A stretch of 64,000 nt of DNA from Candidatus Butyricicoccus avistercoris (GCA_019113005.1 DXIE01000046.1:23251-87250); one strand, 5' to 3'; counted from the first letter of the stretch, positions 33,454-42,720 are shown. A program made the numbers and translations. Notes: generated from the sequence alone by a model not told the origin.

Positions 33454-36400
33454 TTAGCCTTCGTTGCTGTAAAGAGCCATCAGCTTCTTCAGATGAGCGT
33501 AACGCTCTACGGAAGCTTCCTCAGACTTCTTAAACAGTTCCTCAGCACGCTCTGGGAAGGAACGTGTCAGAGCAGAGTAACGAGCTTCGTTCATGATAAA
33601 GCCACGGTAATCCTCTGTCTTTGGCTCCTTGCTCTCCAGAATGAATGGGTTCTTACCCTCAGCTTTTAGAGCAGGGTTGAAGCGGAACATATTCCAGTAA
33701 CCACAATCAACAGCCTTCTTCATTTCGCTCTGGCAGTTAACCATACCACCCTTAATAGAGTGCATTTCACATGGAGAGTAAGCGATAATCAGAGATGGAC
33801 CTGGGTAAGCTTCAGCCTCAGCGATAGCCTTCAGAGTCTGCTGCATGTTAGCACCCATAGCAATCTGAGCAACATATACATAGCCGTAGCTCATAGCGAT
33901 TTCGGATAGGCTCTTCTTACCGATAGCCTTACCAGCAGCGGCGAACTGAGCAACAGCACCGATGTTGGTAGCCTTAGAAGCCTGACCACCAGTGTTAGAG
34001 TAAACCTCAGTATCGAATACCATAACGTTTACATCTTCACCGGAAGCAAGAACGTGGTCAAGACCGCCGAAGCCGATGTCGTAAGCCCAACCGTCACCAC
34101 CGAAGATCCAAACGGACTTCTTGTTTAGGTAATCCTTCTGAGCCAGAACATACTTGCAGTCTTCACAACCAGCAGCAGCACCCTTTTCAAGCTCAGCAAT
34201 CAGAGCCTTAGTAGCAGCCTGGTTCTTCTCACCGTCGTCCTTAGTAGCTAGGAACTCGTCGATAGCAGCCTTAGCTTCTGCTGGAGCATCAGTCATAGTT
34301 TCCAGCTTAGCAATCAGACGGTCACGGATAGCCTTCTGACCATAGTACATACCAAGACCATGCTCAGCATTGTCCTCGAACAGGGAGTTAGCCCATGCTG
34401 GACCCTTGCCTTCGCTAGTAACGGTATATGGAGATGTAGCAGCTGGGCCACCCCAAATGGAAGAACAACCAGTTGCATTAGAGATGTACATACGGTCACC
34501 GCAAACCTGAGTAATCAGACGAGCGTAAGCGGTTTCAGCACAACCTGCACAAGAGCCAGAGAACTCAAGCAGAGGAGTCTTGAACTGAGAATCCTTTACA
34601 GAACCAGTGCCAACCATGTCTGCCTTCTCGGAAACCTTTGCAACCATGTAATCGAAAACTTCCTGCTGAGCAGCCTCATGCTCCTGAGCAACCATAGTTA
34701 GAGACTTAGTTGGACATACGCCGATACATACGCCACAACCCATACAGTCAAGTGGAGATACAGCAAGAGAATACTTGTAAACGCCCTTGCCCTTACCAGC
34801 CTTAACATCAACAATCTTAGCAGAAGCTGGAGCAGCAGCTGCTTCTTCCTCTGTTAGAGCGAATGGACGGATAGTAGCATGTGGACATACATAAGAACAC
34901 TGGTTACACTGAACACAAGTAGCCTCGTTCCAAGATGGAACAGTAACAGCTACGCCACGCTTCTCGTAAGCAGCAGCACCATGCTCGAAAGTACCGTCAA
35001 CGTAATCTGTAAATGCAGATACAGGTAGGCTGTCGCCGTCCATACGAGCGATTGGGTCAAGTAAATCCTTAACCATCTTAACGGTCTTTTCACGACCAGC
35101 AAGCTTAGCATCGTCAGCCTTATCCTGAGCATCAGCCCAAGCAGCTGGAACGTCAATCTTAACGAATGCAGTAGCACCAGCGTCAATAGCCTTGTGGTTC
35201 ATATCAACTACGTCCTGACCCTTCTTGAGGTAAGACTTAGTAGCAGCTTCCTTCATGAAGCGGATAGCGTCCTCAGATGGCATAACCTCTGCAAGAGCAA
35301 AGAATGCAGACTGAAGAATAGTATTTGTACGCTTGCCCATACCGATTTCGATAGCAAGGTCAATAGCGTTAATTGTGTAAAGCTGAATGTTGTTCTTAGC
35401 GATGTAACGCTTTTCAGAAGCAGCTAGATGGTGGTCTAGTTCTTCAGCAGTCCACTGGCAGTTAATCAGGAATACACCGCCTGGCTTAACGTCACGAACG
35501 ATTGGGAAGCCCTTAGTGATGTAAGATGGGTTATGACAAGCAACAAAGTCAGCCTTATTGATGTAGTAAGGGGAACGGATTGGCTTGTCACCAAAACGTA
35601 AGTGAGAAACAGTTACGCCACCAGTCTTCTTGGAGTCATACTGGAAGTAAGCCTGTACGAACTTGTCAGTGTGGTCACCGATAATCTTGATAGAGTTCTT
35701 GTTAGCACCAACAGTACCGTCACCACCAAGACCCCAGAATTTACATTCGGTAGTGCCTTCAGCAGCGGTGTTTGGAGCAACCTTCTCCTCAAGAGACATA
35801 TGGGTAACGTCGTCGTTGATACCCAGAGTGAACTGATGCTTAGGAGCGTCCTTAGCAAGCTCGTCGTATACAGCAAATACAGATGCTGGTGGGGTATCCT
35901 TAGAACCAAGACCGTAACGACCACCAACGATAGTCTTATCAGTTACGCCAGCATTAGCAAGTGCAGTAACAACGTCTAAGTATAGAGGCTCACCCTGAGC
36001 ACCTGGCTCCTTAGTACGGTCAAGAACTGCAATCTTCTTAGCAGTTGCAGGAATAGCAGCAACTAGCTTGTCAGCAGCGAATGGACGGTACAGACGAACC
36101 TTTACAAGACCAACCTTCTCGCCCTTAGCGGTTAGGTAGTCGATAACTTCTTCAGCAACGTCACAGATAGAGCCCATAGCAACGATTACACGGTCAGCAT
36201 CTGGAGCACCATAGTAGTTAAACAGCTGATAGTTAGTACCAAGCTTAGCGTTAACCTTGCCCATGTACTCTTCAACGATAGCTGGAACAGCCTCATAGTA
36301 TGGGTTACAAGCCTCACGGTGCTGGAAGAATACGTCACCATTTTCGTGAGAACCACGCATTACAGGACGCTCTGGGTTTAGAGCACGAGCACGGAATGCC

Positions 36401-37002
36401 TCAACAGCGTCCATATCGCACATTTCCTTTAGGTCTTCAAAGTCCCAAACTTCAATCTTCTGGATTTCGTGAGAAGTACGGAAACCATCAAAGAAGTTGA
36501 TAAATGGAACACGAGACTTGATAGTTGCAAGGTGAGCAACAGCGGAAAGGTCCATAACTTCCTGTGGGTTTGTTTCAGCAAGCATAGCAAAACCGGTCTG
36601 ACGGCAAGCCATAACGTCGGAATGATCACCGAAGATGTTCAGTGCATGAGAAGCAACTGTACGAGCAGAAACGTGGAATACACAAGGAAGCAGCTCGCCT
36701 GCAATCTTGTACATATTAGGGATCATCAGAAGCAGACCCTGAGAAGCGGTGTAAGTAGTTGTCAGTGCACCAGCTGCTAGAGAGCCGTGAACAGTACCAG
36801 CAGCACCTGCCTCAGACTGCATCTCTACAACCTTTACGGTTGTACCGAAAATGTTCTTCATGCCCTGTGCGGACCATTGGTCTACACTGTCAGCCATTGG
36901 GCTGGACGGAGTGATTGGGTAAATACCTGCAACCTCAGTAAAAGCATACGACACGTGTGCAGCGGCCGTATTACCGTCCATGGATTTCATCTTTCTTGCC
37001 AT
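33454..37002 (-). CDS. nifJ: Pyruvate:ferredoxin (flavodoxin) oxidoreductase
   Basis: A 1182-residue single-chain PFOR, oxidising pyruvate to acetyl-CoA and CO2 with reduced ferredoxin, central to anaerobic fermentation. N-terminal domain with GIYPITPSSPMAD; the gamma/delta region; two 4Fe-4S ferredoxin motifs CVQCNQCSYVCPH and CMGCGVCIGVCPT; C-terminal thiamine-diphosphate domain with FSGSCAGCAETAYARL, GGDGWAYDIGFGGLDH and YSNTGGQASKAT. The start is ATG at 37002 after GGAGGA; a TTG at 37023 lies in front of that site. Codon use is strongly biased and more GC-rich than its neighbours, as expected of a highly expressed gene. Confidence 0.97.
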   Translation of the reverse strand: MARKMKSMDGNTAAAHVSYAFTEVAGIYPITPSSPMADSVDQWSAQGMKNIFGTTVKVVEMQSEAGAAGTVHGSLAAGALTTTYTASQGLLLMIPNMYKIAGELLPCVFHVSARTVASHALNIFGDHSDVMACRQTGFAMLAETNPQEVMDLSAVAHLATIKSRVPFINFFDGFRTSHEIQKIEVWDFEDLKEMCDMDAVEAFRARALNPERPVMRGSHENGDVFFQHREACNPYYEAVPAIVEEYMGKVNAKLGTNYQLFNYYGAPDADRVIVAMGSICDVAEEVIDYLTAKGEKVGLVKVRLYRPFAADKLVAAIPATAKKIAVLDRTKEPGAQGEPLYLDVVTALANAGVTDKTIVGGRYGLGSKDTPPASVFAVYDELAKDAPKHQFTLGINDDVTHMSLEEKVAPNTAAEGTTECKFWGLGGDGTVGANKNSIKIIGDHTDKFVQAYFQYDSKKTGGVTVSHLRFGDKPIRSPYYINKADFVACHNPSYITKGFPIVRDVKPGGVFLINCQWTAEELDHHLAASEKRYIAKNNIQLYTINAIDLAIEIGMGKRTNTILQSAFFALAEVMPSEDAIRFMKEAATKSYLKKGQDVVDMNHKAIDAGATAFVKIDVPAAWADAQDKADDAKLAGREKTVKMVKDLLDPIARMDGDSLPVSAFTDYVDGTFEHGAAAYEKRGVAVTVPSWNEATCVQCNQCSYVCPHATIRPFALTEEEAAAAPASAKIVDVKAGKGKGVYKYSLAVSPLDCMGCGVCIGVCPTKSLTMVAQEHEAAQQEVFDYMVAKVSEKADMVGTGSVKDSQFKTPLLEFSGSCAGCAETAYARLITQVCGDRMYISNATGCSSIWGGPAATSPYTVTSEGKGPAWANSLFEDNAEHGLGMYYGQKAIRDRLIAKLETMTDAPAEAKAAIDEFLATKDDGEKNQAATKALIAELEKGAAAGCEDCKYVLAQKDYLNKKSVWIFGGDGWAYDIGFGGLDHVLASGEDVNVMVFDTEVYSNTGGQASKATNIGAVAQFAAAGKAIGKKSLSEIAMSYGYVYVAQIAMGANMQQTLKAIAEAEAYPGPSLIIAYSPCEMHSIKGGMVNCQSEMKKAVDCGYWNMFRFNPALKAEGKNPFILESKEPKTEDYRGFIMNEARYSALTRSFPERAEELFKKSEEASVERYAHLKKLMALYSNEG

Positions 37003-37067
37003 GTTTTCTAAGTCCTCCTTCAATCTCGCTTATCGAGATATGAAATTAAATTAAAATGAACAAAAAG

Positions 37068-37097
37068 GTAAAAAGCAGGGTTAACCCTACATTTTAC
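37068..37097. promoter_or_regulatory. Nested palindrome in the nifJ leader
   Basis: A perfect 12-bp palindrome AGGGTTAACCCT (37077-37088) is flanked by the outer pair GTAAAA (37068-37073) and TTTTAC (37092-37097). It lies between the nifJ promoter and start and could be an operator or RNA hairpin. A second small inverted repeat, ATCTCG/CGAGAT at 37023-37039, sits next to the ribosome binding site. Confidence 0.5.
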
Positions 37098-37121
37098 AGA
37101 AAGACACCTCTTGTCGAATAT

Positions 37122-37151
37122 ATTTTAACACACTTACACTGCCAATGTAAA
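37122..37151 (-). promoter_or_regulatory. Promoter of nifJ
   Basis: Read on the minus strand: TTTACA (37146-37151), 18-bp spacer, TAAAAT (37122-37127) preceded by TG-T, an extended -10. The leader to the nifJ start is about 110 nt. Confidence 0.65.
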
Positions 37152-37274
37152 CAAAATTCCAAGAAATCTTTTGGATATTTATGAAAAATCACGATAAAAT
37201 AATATAATTGTAATAATAGATAAATTGAATTATAATTAAATATCATATGAAAAAAATAGGAGAGTATATAAAAT

Positions 37275-38807
37275 ATGGTTGCTACATGCCATTCAGCAGG
37301 AATAATCGGAATATCTGGCTATCCTGTAATAGTAGAATGTTTTAACTCTACGGGTCTGCCAAGACTTGATATAGTGGGTCTACCTAGTAGAGCAGTCAGT
37401 GAGTCGGCAGAACGTGTGCGTGCTGTTATGAAAATCTGCGATTTTGAATGGCCAACATGCAGACTTACGGTAAATCTTGCACCAGCAGACACAAAAAAAG
37501 AGGGTGCAGTCTATGATTTGCCTATTTTTATAGCTATTTTAACTGCTACAAGTCAAATATCAGCACCACAAGATAAAATTGCTTTTTTAGGTGAGCTTTC
37601 GCTTTCAGGTGAGTTAAGACCTATAAAAGGTGTACTTTCTATGCTGCTTGCACTTAGAGACGCGGGTAAAAAAGAGGTTTTTGTGCCTTTTCAGAATGCT
37701 GAGGAAGCAGCTTATGCAGAGGACATAAAAGTTTATCCTGCAAAAAATGTAAAAGAGGTTATAGCTCATTTGATGAAAAAAGAGCAAATAGAGTCTTGTC
37801 CACCGCCTAAGCCTACTGAGGATTTTGCATCTGGTATGGATTTTTCTAATGTACTTGGACAAAATGCTGTGCGTAGAGCGTTAGAAATTGCAGCAGCGGG
37901 TTCACATTCAGCACTTTTAAGTGGTCCTCCAGGGTCGGGTAAAAGCCTTGTGGCAAAATGCTTTTCTACTATTTTGCCGCCAATGACTCCACAGGAACGA
38001 CTTGAGGTAATTCGTATTTGGTCGGTTGACGGTGAAGGCACAAAAGCGGCAAGAATGGCAGGCAGACCTTTTAGAGCACCACATCATACAGTTTCAGCCG
38101 CCTCTATGAGCGGGGGAGGAAGTGCAGGGCGACTTCCAATCCCTGGGGAAATTTCGCTTGCACATAGAGGAGTTTTATTTCTTGATGAACTGCCAGAGTT
38201 TAGAAGTGATGTGCTTGAAACACTTCGTCAGCCAATAGAAGATGGTGAGGTTACAATCTCAAGAGTATCTGCAAAAGTTACTTATCCAGCGAAATTTCAA
38301 CTTCTTGCGGCTATGAACCCATGTAAATGCGGATATTATGGCACATCACGCTGTAAATGTTCAGAAGAAAGTGTCAGAAGATATTTAAGAAAATTATCAG
38401 GCCCTTTAATGGATAGAATAGATTTACAAGTTGCCGTTCAACCTGTACAATATGAAGCATTAGCTGCAAGAGGTAAAAGGGAGGAGGAAAGCTCGGAAAA
38501 AATAAGAAATAGAGTGCTAGGGGCGAGAGAAATACAAAAAGAGCGTTATAAAAACACTAATATTTCAGCAAATGCTGAACTCCCGCTCGATAGACTGGCA
38601 AAAGACTGTCCTATGACCGATGCGGCACAAAAAATGCTTGAGCAGTCTTTTGAACGTCTTGGAATGACAGCAAGGGCATACGACAGAATTTTAAGAGTAT
38701 CTAGAACTATTGCAGATTTAGACGCAAGTGAAGTTATAGATGCTGTACATATAGCAGAAGCAATACAATACCGTCAGCTTGACAGACTTGGTTTATCAGA
38801 CGGTTAA
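37275..38807 (+). CDS. comM: YifB/ComM-family Mg-chelatase-like AAA ATPase
   Basis: A 510-residue protein with an N-terminal ribosomal-S5/Lon-like domain (FNSTGLPRLDIVGLPSRAVS) and a central AAA+ module: Walker A LLSGPPGSGKSLVAK, Walker B GVLFLDELPEF, and the Cys cluster MNPCKCGYYGTSRCKC. ComM is a hexameric helicase that promotes branch migration during natural transformation. AGGAGAG precedes the ATG. It is divergent from nifJ and followed by an exported SLH protein. Confidence 0.93.
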   Translation: MVATCHSAGIIGISGYPVIVECFNSTGLPRLDIVGLPSRAVSESAERVRAVMKICDFEWPTCRLTVNLAPADTKKEGAVYDLPIFIAILTATSQISAPQDKIAFLGELSLSGELRPIKGVLSMLLALRDAGKKEVFVPFQNAEEAAYAEDIKVYPAKNVKEVIAHLMKKEQIESCPPPKPTEDFASGMDFSNVLGQNAVRRALEIAAAGSHSALLSGPPGSGKSLVAKCFSTILPPMTPQERLEVIRIWSVDGEGTKAARMAGRPFRAPHHTVSAASMSGGGSAGRLPIPGEISLAHRGVLFLDELPEFRSDVLETLRQPIEDGEVTISRVSAKVTYPAKFQLLAAMNPCKCGYYGTSRCKCSEESVRRYLRKLSGPLMDRIDLQVAVQPVQYEALAARGKREEESSEKIRNRVLGAREIQKERYKNTNISANAELPLDRLAKDCPMTDAAQKMLEQSFERLGMTARAYDRILRVSRTIADLDASEVIDAVHIAEAIQYRQLDRLGLSDG

Positions 38808-38823
38808 AAAGAAAGGAAAAGAT

Positions 38824-40092
38824 ATGAAGAAAGTTTTATGTGCATTATTAATAGGTGCTACTACTGTATCTGGAGCAGGAGCATTTACAGGTGTGTCGAG
38901 CTGGGCAGAGCCAGCAGTAAATCAGGCTATGACAATGGGTATTGTACCAGAAAGTTTACAAAATACACAGGCAGGCAAAGCAATTTCAAGAGCTGAATTT
39001 TGTGAAGTTGCAGTCCAACTTTATGAAAGTATTAGCGGAAAAACTGCACCTACTAACATAATAAGTCCATTTACAGATACAGATAATCAGATGATTGCAG
39101 CTGCTAGTGCACTCGGAATTGTAAATGGCAGAGGAGATGGAACTTTTGCACCATATGACACAATAACAAGACAGGAATTTTGTGTTATGCTTTGCAATGT
39201 ACTAAGAGCCGTAGATGTAAAAAGCGATACAATAGAAACAAGTACTATAAGTGTTTTTCCAGATGGTGATTTAGTGGCGAATTGGGCAAAAGAAGATGTG
39301 CAAACCATTATTAATAATGAAATTATGACTGGTATATTAGAAAATGGACAAACCTTACTCAAACCTCTTGAAACAACATCAAGAGAGCAAGCAATGGTTA
39401 TGGCGGTGCGTTTTGCAAGTAATTATGGAGAAGTGCAAAATGATGGCGAAAATGAACCAGAAGAAAAACCAGAAGTAACGCCAGAGGTAACACCAGAACA
39501 GCCAGAAATAAATGAAAACGAGCAAGATAATAACAGTCAGTCAGTTTACATAATAAAGCCAGAGGAAGCTGCAAGTTTAACCAAAGATGAAAGACTTATG
39601 ATTTTATTTGGTAAAACAGAAATAGGCTTTGTAACCCGTGAGGAAGCAGAGGCAGCTATGACAGAAATTACTGTTCCTGTGTGGCGTTTAAAATCTGACG
39701 GAAGTAAAATGGCGGGTCAAATGACACTTGAAGTAAATCAGTGTTTGTCACTTGTATATCAGGCTATTTTTGAGGATATTTTTAATGGAAGTGAACAGTT
39801 CCCTATAAAAGATGGTGGAAGTTATGCATGGAGAAGTAATACACGCTCAGAACATCGCTGGGGAACAGCAGTAGATTTAAACTGGAATGAAAATATGGAA
39901 TGTTACATAGATGAAGCGGGTAATATAACCGAGATAACAACAGGTTCACATTGGCTGCCAAATGAAGACCCATATTCAATACCAGCAGGCGGAGATGTTG
40001 TTAAAGCGTTTGCGAAGTATGGCTTTGCATGGGGCGGCGATGCTTGGAAAAGCAAACGAGATTATATGCATTTTTCATATTTTGGAACATAA
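38824..40092 (+). CDS. SLH-domain protein with M15-type D-alanyl-D-alanine peptidase domain
   Basis: A 422-residue exported protein. The signal peptide is KKVLCALLIGATTVSGAGAF. Three S-layer homology repeats follow (about 25-70, 75-130 and 140-200; for example NGRGDGTFAPYDTITRQEF), then a Glu/Pro-rich linker (PEVTPEVTPEQPE), then a C-terminal zinc peptidase domain with SEHRWGTAVDLNW and DYMHFSYF, the metal ligands of M15 (VanY-like) carboxypeptidases. It would be bound to secondary wall polymers and trim peptidoglycan. The start is ATG 38824 after AAAGGAAAAG; an upstream ATG at 38779 overlaps comM. A terminator follows. Confidence 0.9.
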   Translation: MKKVLCALLIGATTVSGAGAFTGVSSWAEPAVNQAMTMGIVPESLQNTQAGKAISRAEFCEVAVQLYESISGKTAPTNIISPFTDTDNQMIAAASALGIVNGRGDGTFAPYDTITRQEFCVMLCNVLRAVDVKSDTIETSTISVFPDGDLVANWAKEDVQTIINNEIMTGILENGQTLLKPLETTSREQAMVMAVRFASNYGEVQNDGENEPEEKPEVTPEVTPEQPEINENEQDNNSQSVYIIKPEEAASLTKDERLMILFGKTEIGFVTREEAEAAMTEITVPVWRLKSDGSKMAGQMTLEVNQCLSLVYQAIFEDIFNGSEQFPIKDGGSYAWRSNTRSEHRWGTAVDLNWNENMECYIDEAGNITEITTGSHWLPNEDPYSIPAGGDVVKAFAKYGFAWGGDAWKSKRDYMHFSYFGT

Positions 40093-40117
40093 AAAAAGAG
40101 CCGAAAGGCTCTTTTTT
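40093..40117. terminator. Bidirectional terminator between the M15 gene and truA
   Basis: AAAAAGAGCC (40093-40102), GAAA tetraloop, GGCTCTTTTT (40107-40116), with T-runs on both strands. Confidence 0.9.
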
Positions 40118-40119
40118 CT

Positions 40120-40860
40120 TTAGTAAAATACTTCTTGCAAGATAAGCCCTTGTGGTGGCATTGTAATTCCTGTATCTTGTCTGTCAAGACTTAAAAAGGC
40201 TTTTTCTATGCTTTTTATATCACGCTCACCTGTGCCGATTTCTACGAGTGTGCCTGTTAAAATTCGAACCATATTATATAGAAAACCATCACCATAAAAG
40301 TCAATTCTGACTTCACCGCCCAAACGGATTATATCAATTTTTTCTATTGTTCTGACAGTTGATTTTTTAAAACGCTTATTTACAGAGCTAAATGAACGAA
40401 AGTCATGTGTGCCACATAAAAGTTTTGCAGCATCTTGCATTTTGTGTACATTTAGCTCTTTTTCTATGCTTGTTACATATTTTCTTTCAAAGATATTTTT
40501 ATTTTTGCTATCCCATAAACGATATGAATAATGTTTTGATTTTGCATTAAGTCTTGCATGAAAACGCTCAGGCATAACTTCACACGACATAATACCAATA
40601 TCTTGCGGTAAATATGTGTTTAAATATTCCTTTATTTGGTTTGCTGTTTTATCAGTGTTTATTTTAAAGTGCGCGACCTGTGCCATAGCGTGAACGCCTG
40701 CATCTGTACGACCTGCACCATGTATCTCCACATTATGACCGCACATTTTGCTTAAAACAGACTCAATTTTGCCCTGTATTGTGTTATCTGTATTGCCCAG
40801 TCTTTGCCAGCCTTGATAACGTGAACCATCATATTGCACTATTATTTTAAAATTTGTCAT
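40120..40860 (-). CDS. truA: tRNA pseudouridine synthase A
   Basis: A 246-residue enzyme forming pseudouridine at positions 38-40 of tRNA. The catalytic Asp is in HGAGRTDAGVHAM; VQYDGSRYQGWQR is the N-terminal family motif. I choose the ATG at 40860, five bases after GGTGA; the GTG at 40869 is part of that site. It follows the NlpC/P60-like gene with a hairpin between. Confidence 0.94.
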   Translation of the reverse strand: MTNFKIIVQYDGSRYQGWQRLGNTDNTIQGKIESVLSKMCGHNVEIHGAGRTDAGVHAMAQVAHFKINTDKTANQIKEYLNTYLPQDIGIMSCEVMPERFHARLNAKSKHYSYRLWDSKNKNIFERKYVTSIEKELNVHKMQDAAKLLCGTHDFRSFSSVNKRFKKSTVRTIEKIDIIRLGGEVRIDFYGDGFLYNMVRILTGTLVEIGTGERDIKSIEKAFLSLDRQDTGITMPPQGLILQEVFY

Positions 40861-40870
40861 TATTTTCACC

Positions 40871-40897
40871 GTTAAAATCTATTTTTTAGATTTTAAC
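40871..40897 (-). other. 11-bp AT-rich hairpin upstream of truA
   Basis: GTTAAAATCTA (40871-40881) pairs with TAGATTTTAAC (40887-40897) around five T. It separates truA from the upstream gene; it is too AT-rich to be a strong terminator. Confidence 0.45.
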
Positions 40898-40904
40898 ATA
40901 GGTA

Positions 40905-41672
40905 TTACTCAAAAGTCAAAGGCAGACCATAAACCTGTTTAAGTTCTAAAAGTGGACTTTTAGCAATGTCTGACGGTGTGACAATTTTTCCGCCATTAGA
41001 ATTTAAATCATAACCAAAGGCATTAAAAGCCGACCATATTAAATGCGAACAATGGGTAGAATTATCATCAAATATACCTGCAAAGAGCGAATATGGTTTG
41101 TTTACAAGGTTTTTTTCTGCATACTCAGCTATTTGTGAGCGAAACTCACTATCTGTATTTTTTAGTCTAAAAACTGCAACTGATGAATATTTTCTAAATC
41201 TATCTACTGTACTAAATTCTGAATCTCTGCCTATAAATGCAGCCTCAAGAATTATTTCTTTTTCCGCATCAATAACCAAAGCACAATGACCATTTCTAAA
41301 ACCTAAAACATGAGAAGATGAAGTTATTAAAATATCGCCATTTTCCAGTGCAGTTATAGGGGAAAGTGTATCTGTTAGCCTTTCGGTTCTTGAAAGCAGC
41401 ATATGTGGTTTGCAAACTATACTTACAGGTGAAAGATAGGCTTTTTGTACAGATAATATTTTATTTATATTGTCCTCTTTTAAAATATCAAGTGAAATAC
41501 TGGTAAGTCCTGTTTGACTTGATAGTAAATTATAATCATCTGTTGACCAGTTTTCTTTTTGTAGTATATCTGTAAGATTAACAGGTACAACATCAGGCTT
41601 TATATGTGCTTTGTGCTCATCAGACATGAAAAATATTAAAAATATTACAATAAGGCTAGTTAATATTCTCAT
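40905..41672 (-). CDS. Permuted NlpC/P60 (YiiX-like) cysteine peptidase-like protein
   Basis: A 255-residue protein with an N-terminal hydrophobic segment (TSLIVIFLIFFMS) that is a signal or membrane anchor. The C-terminal half follows the YiiX-like circularly permuted NlpC/P60 layout: ENGDILITSSSH, then the likely catalytic His in FRNGHCALVID, then the likely nucleophile Cys in NSTHCSHLIWSAF, and TPSDIAKSPLL. Such enzymes act on peptidoglycan peptides or lipids. Its start overlaps the end of a 51-residue gene by 17 bp. Specific substrate unknown. Confidence 0.75.
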   Translation of the reverse strand: MRILTSLIVIFLIFFMSDEHKAHIKPDVVPVNLTDILQKENWSTDDYNLLSSQTGLTSISLDILKEDNINKILSVQKAYLSPVSIVCKPHMLLSRTERLTDTLSPITALENGDILITSSSHVLGFRNGHCALVIDAEKEIILEAAFIGRDSEFSTVDRFRKYSSVAVFRLKNTDSEFRSQIAEYAEKNLVNKPYSLFAGIFDDNSTHCSHLIWSAFNAFGYDLNSNGGKIVTPSDIAKSPLLELKQVYGLPLTFE

Positions 41673-41811
41673 TAAAATGTGTTAAAGCTCTTGCCATATC
41701 GGTTTTGGTGTGAAATACCACTCCGCTTGTTAATATACTTTGTTTAAGCTCATCTGGAAGTGAACGAAAATATTCGCCAAGTTCATTATTCATAGTAGTA
41801 TAATCTAACAT
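41656..41811 (-). CDS. 51-residue uncharacterised protein overlapping the peptidase-like gene
   Basis: An ORF of 51 codons begins at the ATG at 41811, seven bases after AGGTGA on the minus strand, and ends 17 bp inside the next gene, suggesting translational coupling. The peptide has an EYFRSLPDELKQSILTSGVV core and a DMARALTHFNENI tail, soluble and helical in appearance, with no Cys and no membrane span. I recall similar short SLP-x-LQ-x-x-I-x-x-SG patterns in clostridial genomes but cannot name a family. Confidence 0.65.
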   Translation of the reverse strand: MLDYTTMNNELGEYFRSLPDELKQSILTSGVVFHTKTDMARALTHFNENIN

Positions 41812-41850
41812 AATAAAATCACCTCGATATTTATTATGTTCAAAAAATAT

Positions 41851-41883
41851 AAAAAAAACCGAGTTAGACCAAAATCTAACTCG
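41851..41883 (-). terminator. Terminator of the coaX/yfcE operon
   Basis: CGAGTTAGA (41860-41868) pairs with TCTAACTCG (41875-41883); on the minus strand T8 follows. Confidence 0.85.
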
Positions 41884-41889
41884 AAATTT

Positions 41890-42717
41890 TTATGATTCTT
41901 CGGTTGCTTCTATAACAGAGCCTTCTGCACATACGCCTTTTTCTTTGAATAGAGGTTTATTGTTCTGGTAAATCATACGCAAACCGTCAAGTGTAAGGTT
42001 AGAGTCTACAAAATCAATAAGAGAACAATGTTCTGCCATCATTCGACCCATACCACCTGTTGCAACTACTTTTACATTACCATTTAGTTCTTGTTTCATA
42101 TCCTCGATAATGCCAGTTAAAGCACCTACATAGCCACGAACAGCACCAGACTGCATACTTTGTACAGTATTTCGACCGATAGCATTTTCTGTTGCGGCAA
42201 TATCAACTCTAGGCAGTTTGGACGCTTTCATAAATAAAGCTTCCATTGCAACTTTAATTCCTGGGAAGATAGCACCACCTAAATATGCACCATTTTCATC
42301 TATTGCATCAAAGGTGATAGCAGTACCAATATCAACAATAATAAGAGGTGAGCCGTAACGCTTAACCGCTGAAACACCGTTTACGAGTCTGTCAATACCA
42401 ACTTCACGAGGGTTATTATATAAATTTACCATACCAGCATCAACATCACGACCGACAATAAGCGGGCGAAGTGATAAATATTTGCGAATGGCATTTTTTA
42501 GTGAATACATAACAGGAGGTACAACAGATGCAATAATTACAGCACTTGTTTTTTTAGGGTCAATTCCTTTAAAGCTGTAATATTGTAAAATTTGCATACC
42601 GATTTCATCAGATGTCGAAGTATCTGAGGTAGAAATTCTAAAAGAACCTATTAAAGTTTCGTTGTCATAAATACCAAATACCATATTAGTATTTCCTACA
42701 TCAATCGCAAGTAACAT
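41890..42717 (-). CDS. coaX: Type III pantothenate kinase (canonical copy)
   Basis: A 275-residue kinase of the acetate/sugar-kinase fold that starts coenzyme A synthesis. All standard motifs are present: AIDVGNTN (phosphate loop), PREVGIDRLVNG with the catalytic Asp followed by Arg, VDIGTAITFDAID, GGAIFPGIK and ATGGMGRM. It is preceded, three bases away, by a phosphoesterase gene. A second, divergent copy is at 57747-58520. Confidence 0.95.
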   Translation of the reverse strand: MLLAIDVGNTNMVFGIYDNETLIGSFRISTSDTSTSDEIGMQILQYYSFKGIDPKKTSAVIIASVVPPVMYSLKNAIRKYLSLRPLIVGRDVDAGMVNLYNNPREVGIDRLVNGVSAVKRYGSPLIIVDIGTAITFDAIDENGAYLGGAIFPGIKVAMEALFMKASKLPRVDIAATENAIGRNTVQSMQSGAVRGYVGALTGIIEDMKQELNGNVKVVATGGMGRMMAEHCSLIDFVDSNLTLDGLRMIYQNNKPLFKEKGVCAEGSVIEATEES

Positions 42718-42720
42718 CGC

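Noticed and set aside
36300..36780. Several plus-strand open frames opposite nifJ
   Set aside because: They are antisense shadows of a codon-biased gene, with no binding sites or domain patterns.
37077..37088. Rex redox-repressor site at nifJ
   Set aside because: The palindrome AGGGTTAACCCT lacks the TTGTGAA/TTGTTAA-type half sites of Rex.
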